A DNA stretch of 64,000 nt from NCBI GenBank assembly GCA_025765595.1, contig JAIVFH010000022.1, forward strand, positions 310,001 to 374,000, in the 5' to 3' direction. Numbering within the stretch: position 1 is the stretch's first letter; the number at the start of each line of letters is the position of its first letter. Source of the stretch: Obelidium mucronatum. Taxonomy: Eukaryota > Chytridiomycota > Chytridiomycetes > Chytridiales > Chytriomycetaceae. Below, piece after piece: positions 60,031-64,000 of this stretch. The translations under genes were made by a program, and so were the position numbers. Below the pieces are notes generated by a model. That model saw only the letters and a program-made list of their open reading frames with translations, ran no database searches and had not been told where the DNA came from.

Positions 60031-62802
60031 TCAACATCTTGAAAACCTGTAGTACTCCAACTATATATTTGATGCCTAGGGACCAATCTTGCATTGAACT
60101 TTGACATGTGCTTCCCAACATCGCTGTAAGAGAAGATGCAATCTTCTTTGTCAAAGTAGCTCGTGCACGTATTTGGAAAGAGCTAGTATAATAAATAAAG
60201 GATTATTAAAAGAAATTGCTTGAAGTGGTACTAAAATAAAAACTTACTCTTTGGAATTCCAAATCAGCAAAGTAGACTCCAACATAAGCCCGAAAAATTT
60301 CCACAGTATTTCCAAAGTTGGGGAATTCCTTTGACAAGGTTGCAGCAGCAAGAGTTTTGGTCATTGGTGGCTCTCGATCCTGCGTCAGGTAAGAAAAGCG
60401 GATACCAACTTCTTTCACTTGACTAATGAACTTGTCTTGGGTGCCGGTGCGTCCTTTGGCTTTGGCAACAACTTCAGCAACAGACGTGGGGACTTGGCGA
60501 CGCTGTTTGGATGCGATGGAAGATGGCTTTTCTTGCAGAGATGGCCCAGTCACAGGTGAATTAATCAATGGAGAACTTGCAAATGGATCAAACATTGCTC
60601 CTAAATACCAAAAATACTGAGAAATATGTTTAAACAAAATGGCATCCTACCAGAATCAGTGTAGGCAACATCAAAGTAATCAGGGCTGTGTGGATCCAAA
60701 GCAATATCCACCAAAACTGATTCGTCAAAGATGTACTCCTCTTGGCAGAACCAACTAACACTGTGGACCTTCCTGCGAAAGTGGGTTGTGGCTGGATGGA
60801 CTTTTGCAGCAGCCAAAACATCAGCAAGAAAAACTAATAATGGATTGATTGTTAAAAATGCACAATATAGACAATGACTTGGTCTCACCTTTTGCCTTGT
60901 TTCCCTCAGCAAGTGTCCCTTCCACATTACAACGAAAAACTGCTCCTTGATTCTGAAACTTGCATTTAACAGAAACCATCTTTTTCACCTCTGCTTCTTC
61001 TTCTCCATCACTGCCCAAAAGATTCATGACACGTCGCTTCTTTTTGGGATGAGCCTGCACTTCTTCATCCACCACATCCTCATCATCCTCAACTTCATCT
61101 TCCTCCTCATCTATGTTCTCCACACGACGCTTCTTTCTGTGTACAACTGGCTCCACCACCTCAATTTCATCATCATCATCTTCAATCACAATTGTTTGAA
61201 CCTTCTTTCTTTGCTGGACTGGTACCTCCCGCTCCTCCTCATCCGCCTCCTCCTCCTCCTCCTCGTCTTCCTCTTCAGCATCAAGCTCATTTTCTCCACC
61301 ATCAACATCTCCAATGTCATCATCTTCATCAGCTTCAGACCCTTCAGGCGCATTGTCAAGTGGTGTTAACTCACTTTCTGAATCGTCAGCATCTGTTGAC
61401 TTTCTGTGAGTTTCTGCCCAAGCTTTTAGGCTAGCCTTGAGATTATCAATGCTTTCAGCAACTGCGGGAGATACCACCGTAGAAGCCTGAGATTTGAGAA
61501 CAGACATTGACTTGGATAAAGCAGTCTTGGAGGCACCAGCAGATCTTGGCTTGAGGACAGCTGTTTTTGGCACTGGCTTGGAACTGGAATCAGCTGTCTT
61601 GTCTGCTGTCTTGGGAGCTGGCATTGCCTTGGACACTTTGGGAGCTGGCATTGCCTTGGACACTTTGGGAGCTGGCATTGCCTTGGACACTTTGGAAGCT
61701 GAAGTAGCCATGGGAACAGTAGTGGCCTTGGAACCAGAAGTGGTACTCTTTGGGGAACCAGATTGAGAAGCAGGAGTAGTATTTGTAGCAGTGCTGGGAA
61801 CTGTAGTGGCCTTGGGATCTGTAGTAGCCTTGGAAGCAGAGCTGGTCAAAGTCTTGGGGGAAACAGATGGGGGACCAGAAGCAGTCTTGCCAGCACCAGG
61901 AGTAGTCTTAGCAGAACCAGGAGGAGCTGGAGTAGGATTAGCCTTTGAAGAACTTGGAGAAGTATGAGCAGGAATCGTGGAATCCGAAGAAGAACCAGCT
62001 TGCTTGGTTGGTGTTCCTATCACATAATTAAATTAAATATTTGTAATTCAATCAAAAAAAATGAGACTATAAATACCCAAACCAATTGGATCATCAGATC
62101 CCAAGAGTGGAAATGAAATTTTAGACTTGATAGCTCTTCTAGGCTCGTTTTCTGCAGCAGAGCCTGGAAGCTGGCTGATAGGAGGAATATCAGGTTCACT
62201 ATCAGACCTAACCTCATTAGCAGCCTGTTGTCTTGCGGCACGAGCAGTAGCCTTCTTGGCAATCTTGGTGGCATTGGTGTCAGCAGGAGTAGGAGCAAAA
62301 ACAACATGGTACTTGTTGTTTGAAACTTTTCTAGCTAAAAGATAAATAAATAATAAGAAGGGTTAGATTATTAGAAAATTAAAGGGCTGTAATTGTGGTC
62401 CTATTCGCGCTCCGAATCGGCTCCTAATAGCGCTCCTAATTGTGCTCCGAATCGTGCTTCTAATCGTTTCCTAATCGCGCTCCGAATCGTGCTCCTAATC
62501 GTTTCCTAATCGCGCTCCTAATATTGCTCCGAATTGTGCTCCGAATCGTGCTCCGAATCGGATCGCGAATCGGATCGCGAATCGGAGACAAATAGCGCAT
62601 CACACCAAAATGAATAAGACTCACCATATATGTATTTCGCCAGCGCTGCTGCGCGTTCCTCATCATTTTCGGAACAATTTCCAAGCAGAGGTCCATCAGT
62701 TCTGTTAAATCCTGGTTTGAGTCTTTGATCCACTTGTACACTTCTGCCTGGGATTGGAGTTGATGTATCTGTTGTGGTTGGGAGTGGTGTGTCAGCAATC
62801 AC
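59952..62802 (-). CDS. Multi-exon gene carried by the dispersed element (function unknown; 5' end incomplete)
   Basis: Exons 62802-62625 (first visible), 62334-62077, 62016-60889, 60833-60651, 60600-60248 and 60182-59952 join in phase through six exons, giving at least 776 residues with no stop. Order: LKPGFNRTDGPLLGN; a basic KKATARAARQQAAN stretch; a long Ser/Thr/Pro/Ala region with three PAPKVSKAM repeats; acidic runs with KKRRV/KKKRR signals; then a folded-looking C-terminus (CKFQNQGAVFRCNVEGTLAEG, FRRKVHSVSWFCQEE, FSYLTQDREPPMTKTL, YVGVYFADLEFQR). No ATG is visible in the first exon, which starts behind an AG, so an upstream exon is missing. No family was recognised. Confidence 0.65.
62400..62590. 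repeat. Degenerate tandem array of TCCTAATCG/CCGAATCG motifs in an intron
   Basis: About 16 short motifs of 10-12 bp (GCTCCGAATCG, GCTCCTAATCG, GATCGCGAATCG). It fills most of the 290-nt first visible intron of the element gene. The motifs match, partly in inverted sense, the arrays at the left end of the element near 59508-59770 and 63500-63760. Confidence 0.85.
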
Positions 62803-63482
62803 CTGTCAAACACAAACAAATAAACCCAGACCTCAACATCCTGTCCAGTGCCTCAGTGGCCTCCTCTACAAGCTCTTTAGGAGACCCTTTGGTTTCCATG
62901 ACTCTTTGGTGCAGGTCAGGACAGAGTTCTTTGGTGACTTCTCGCAGATCACTCCACAAGATGAAGATGACAGATTCCTGCCAGGGGTGTTCCTGGTTGT
63001 GTGGAGCTGTGGGCACATTATGGACATTGGGAAGATGTACTCGTTTGAGTCCAACAAGTTTATCACAGGATTTCTTTGTCAAACATTCATGAGGCTGGAA
63101 GAGTATCCTACATTCATGTTTTATGACAAAGCATGTGTTTTTGTCAGGACTTTGAAAAACGGCGCTCAGCAAAACAAGCTGCTCCACAAGTAAGGATGTA
63201 TTTGCTGTGATAGAATCTAACTTCTGTGCTTAGGATGCTATACCAAAAAATCATCTGGGTTGTTGACCGATTTCACTTCAGAAACCATAGTTGTCGAGAC
63301 AGATTCTGCATGGAGAATTGTGACGCTAGGTCTTTTGCTAGGCTATACCAAGGAAACAAGCCTTTATTCAACACATCAGCAGCAGAACAGTGTGCTGGAT
63401 GGTTTGAAAAAATGGGACACATTTTGCGATATTTGGACCCTCTTCAGGCAGACTTTTTTTTGTTCAGCATGGCGCACATGAG
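62774..63482 (+). pseudogene. KDZ/CxC-transposon-type protein fragment, truncated by element insertion
   Basis: Exon up to 63190, intron 63191-63233 (GTAAGG...AG), exon from 63234. The spliced frame reads LSGLLYKLFRRPFGFHDS, WSCGHIMDIGKMYSFES, LYQKIIWVVDRFHFRNHSC, FCMENCDARSFARL, FNTSAAEQCAGWFEKM, ADFFLFSMAHM. The VDxFHxxxHSxxDxxCxxxC and AEQxxxWF patterns recall the Cys-cluster proteins linked to KDZ transposons in fungi. At 63483 the frame runs into the repeat element. The family call is tentative and the 5' end is unknown. Confidence 0.5.
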
Positions 63483-64000
63483 CAGCGCGGGGTCCGAGCG
63501 GCACGCGCGATTCGGGGTCCGAATAGGGCCCAATTCGGGGTCCGAATAGGGCTCCTAATCGGATCCGATTAGGATTTAGTCCGATTCGGAGCCTAATCAG
63601 GGCCGATTAGGGGCCCTAGTAGCTCTCCTAATTGCAAATGAGCAAATAGGACCGCTCCTAGTAGCATTTGTCTGCTCCTAGTAGGACTCCTAATAGCATT
63701 TTGCTCTGCCAATTGGAAACCAAATGGCTTTAATACAACTCCTAGTAGGACTCCTATTGGGGCCCTATTAGCATTATTGAATGTAAAACATCTAAAATAA
63801 ATGCATTTAAAGGGTAAATAAAATTTTACACAATTTTTTTATACAACTATGCAAAAATCAAAGAAAAATCCAAAAATCCAAGAAAAATTCAAAAAAAACT
63901 AAGAAAAATCCAAAAAAACCAAGAAAAATCAAAGAAGTATCAAAGAAAAACAACACTCAAAATATCACTGGGTTTTCTTCTGAACAGGTTGCCTCTTCCA
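63483..64000. repeat. Dispersed repeat element, copy 2 (runs off the window)
   Basis: Same left border as copy 1 (59493). The window ends inside the last exon of a second copy of the element gene (the stretch complementary to QPVQKKTQ-stop is visible at ~63960-64000). The two copies are very similar, so their spread is recent relative to the decayed neighbours. Confidence 0.92.

Overview
The window is nuclear DNA of a fungus with spliceosomal introns mostly 40-110 nt long (GT..AG) and compact head-to-head and tail-to-tail genes. The gene set (MESH1-type HD hydrolase, pericentrin/PACT-like coiled-coil protein, CENP-S, Sds23-like CBS protein, Fsh1-like hydrolase, two tandem G-alpha genes, AA11-like LPMOs, a HET-E-like NACHT-WD40 protein) suggests an early-diverging, probably zoosporic (chytrid-like) fungus. 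That assignment is inference; no rRNA or marker phylogeny is possible here. Exon structures were built by hand by matching splice sites and reading phase. In nearly all multi-exon genes every junction keeps phase; the exceptions are flagged.

Layout. 1-5.1 kb: tail of a WD-repeat gene, an uncharacterised coiled-coil gene (-), CDC48 (+). 5.2-7.5 kb: a six-exon makorin E3 ligase (-). 8.1-11.5 kb: two tandem secreted LPMO-like genes. 11.7-18.1 kb: a single-pass membrane protein, an Sds23-like CBS protein, CENP-S, NOP16, an uncharacterised low-complexity protein, FSH1. 18.0-24.5 kb: a 304-bp tandem duplication at the FSH1/MESH1 convergent 3' ends, MESH1 (-), and a TLD-domain gene (+) split by a 3.4-kb intron made almost entirely of a tandem hairpin repeat. 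24.8-28.5 kb: two tandem G-alpha genes with identical intron positions. 28.5-44.7 kb: TTI2, ZNF277-like, FUN14, WD40, HSP90 (with a heat-shock element), an uncharacterised gene, MAT2B-like, and a 1207-residue PACT-like coiled-coil protein. 45-50.5 kb: a 1640-residue NACHT-WD40 protein with twelve near-identical WD repeats. 50.5-64 kb: a repeat-rich, gene-poor tract with a PIF/Harbinger-like two-gene element, a decayed Ty1/copia integrase, a long inverted repeat, and an element present in two copies that carries an intact multi-exon gene.

Most notable signals: (1) a family of CCGCC-GNA-GGCGG hairpins found only inside introns of five genes here, always in the same orientation relative to transcription, with arm changes that keep base pairing; (2) both G-alpha proteins naturally carry a substitution at the switch-I glycine whose replacement is known to block RGS action; (3) GC-rich islands limited to the 5' exons of four otherwise AT-rich genes; (4) the NACHT-WD40 receptor shows block duplication and variation concentrated at WD40 surface positions, next to a transposon-rich region.
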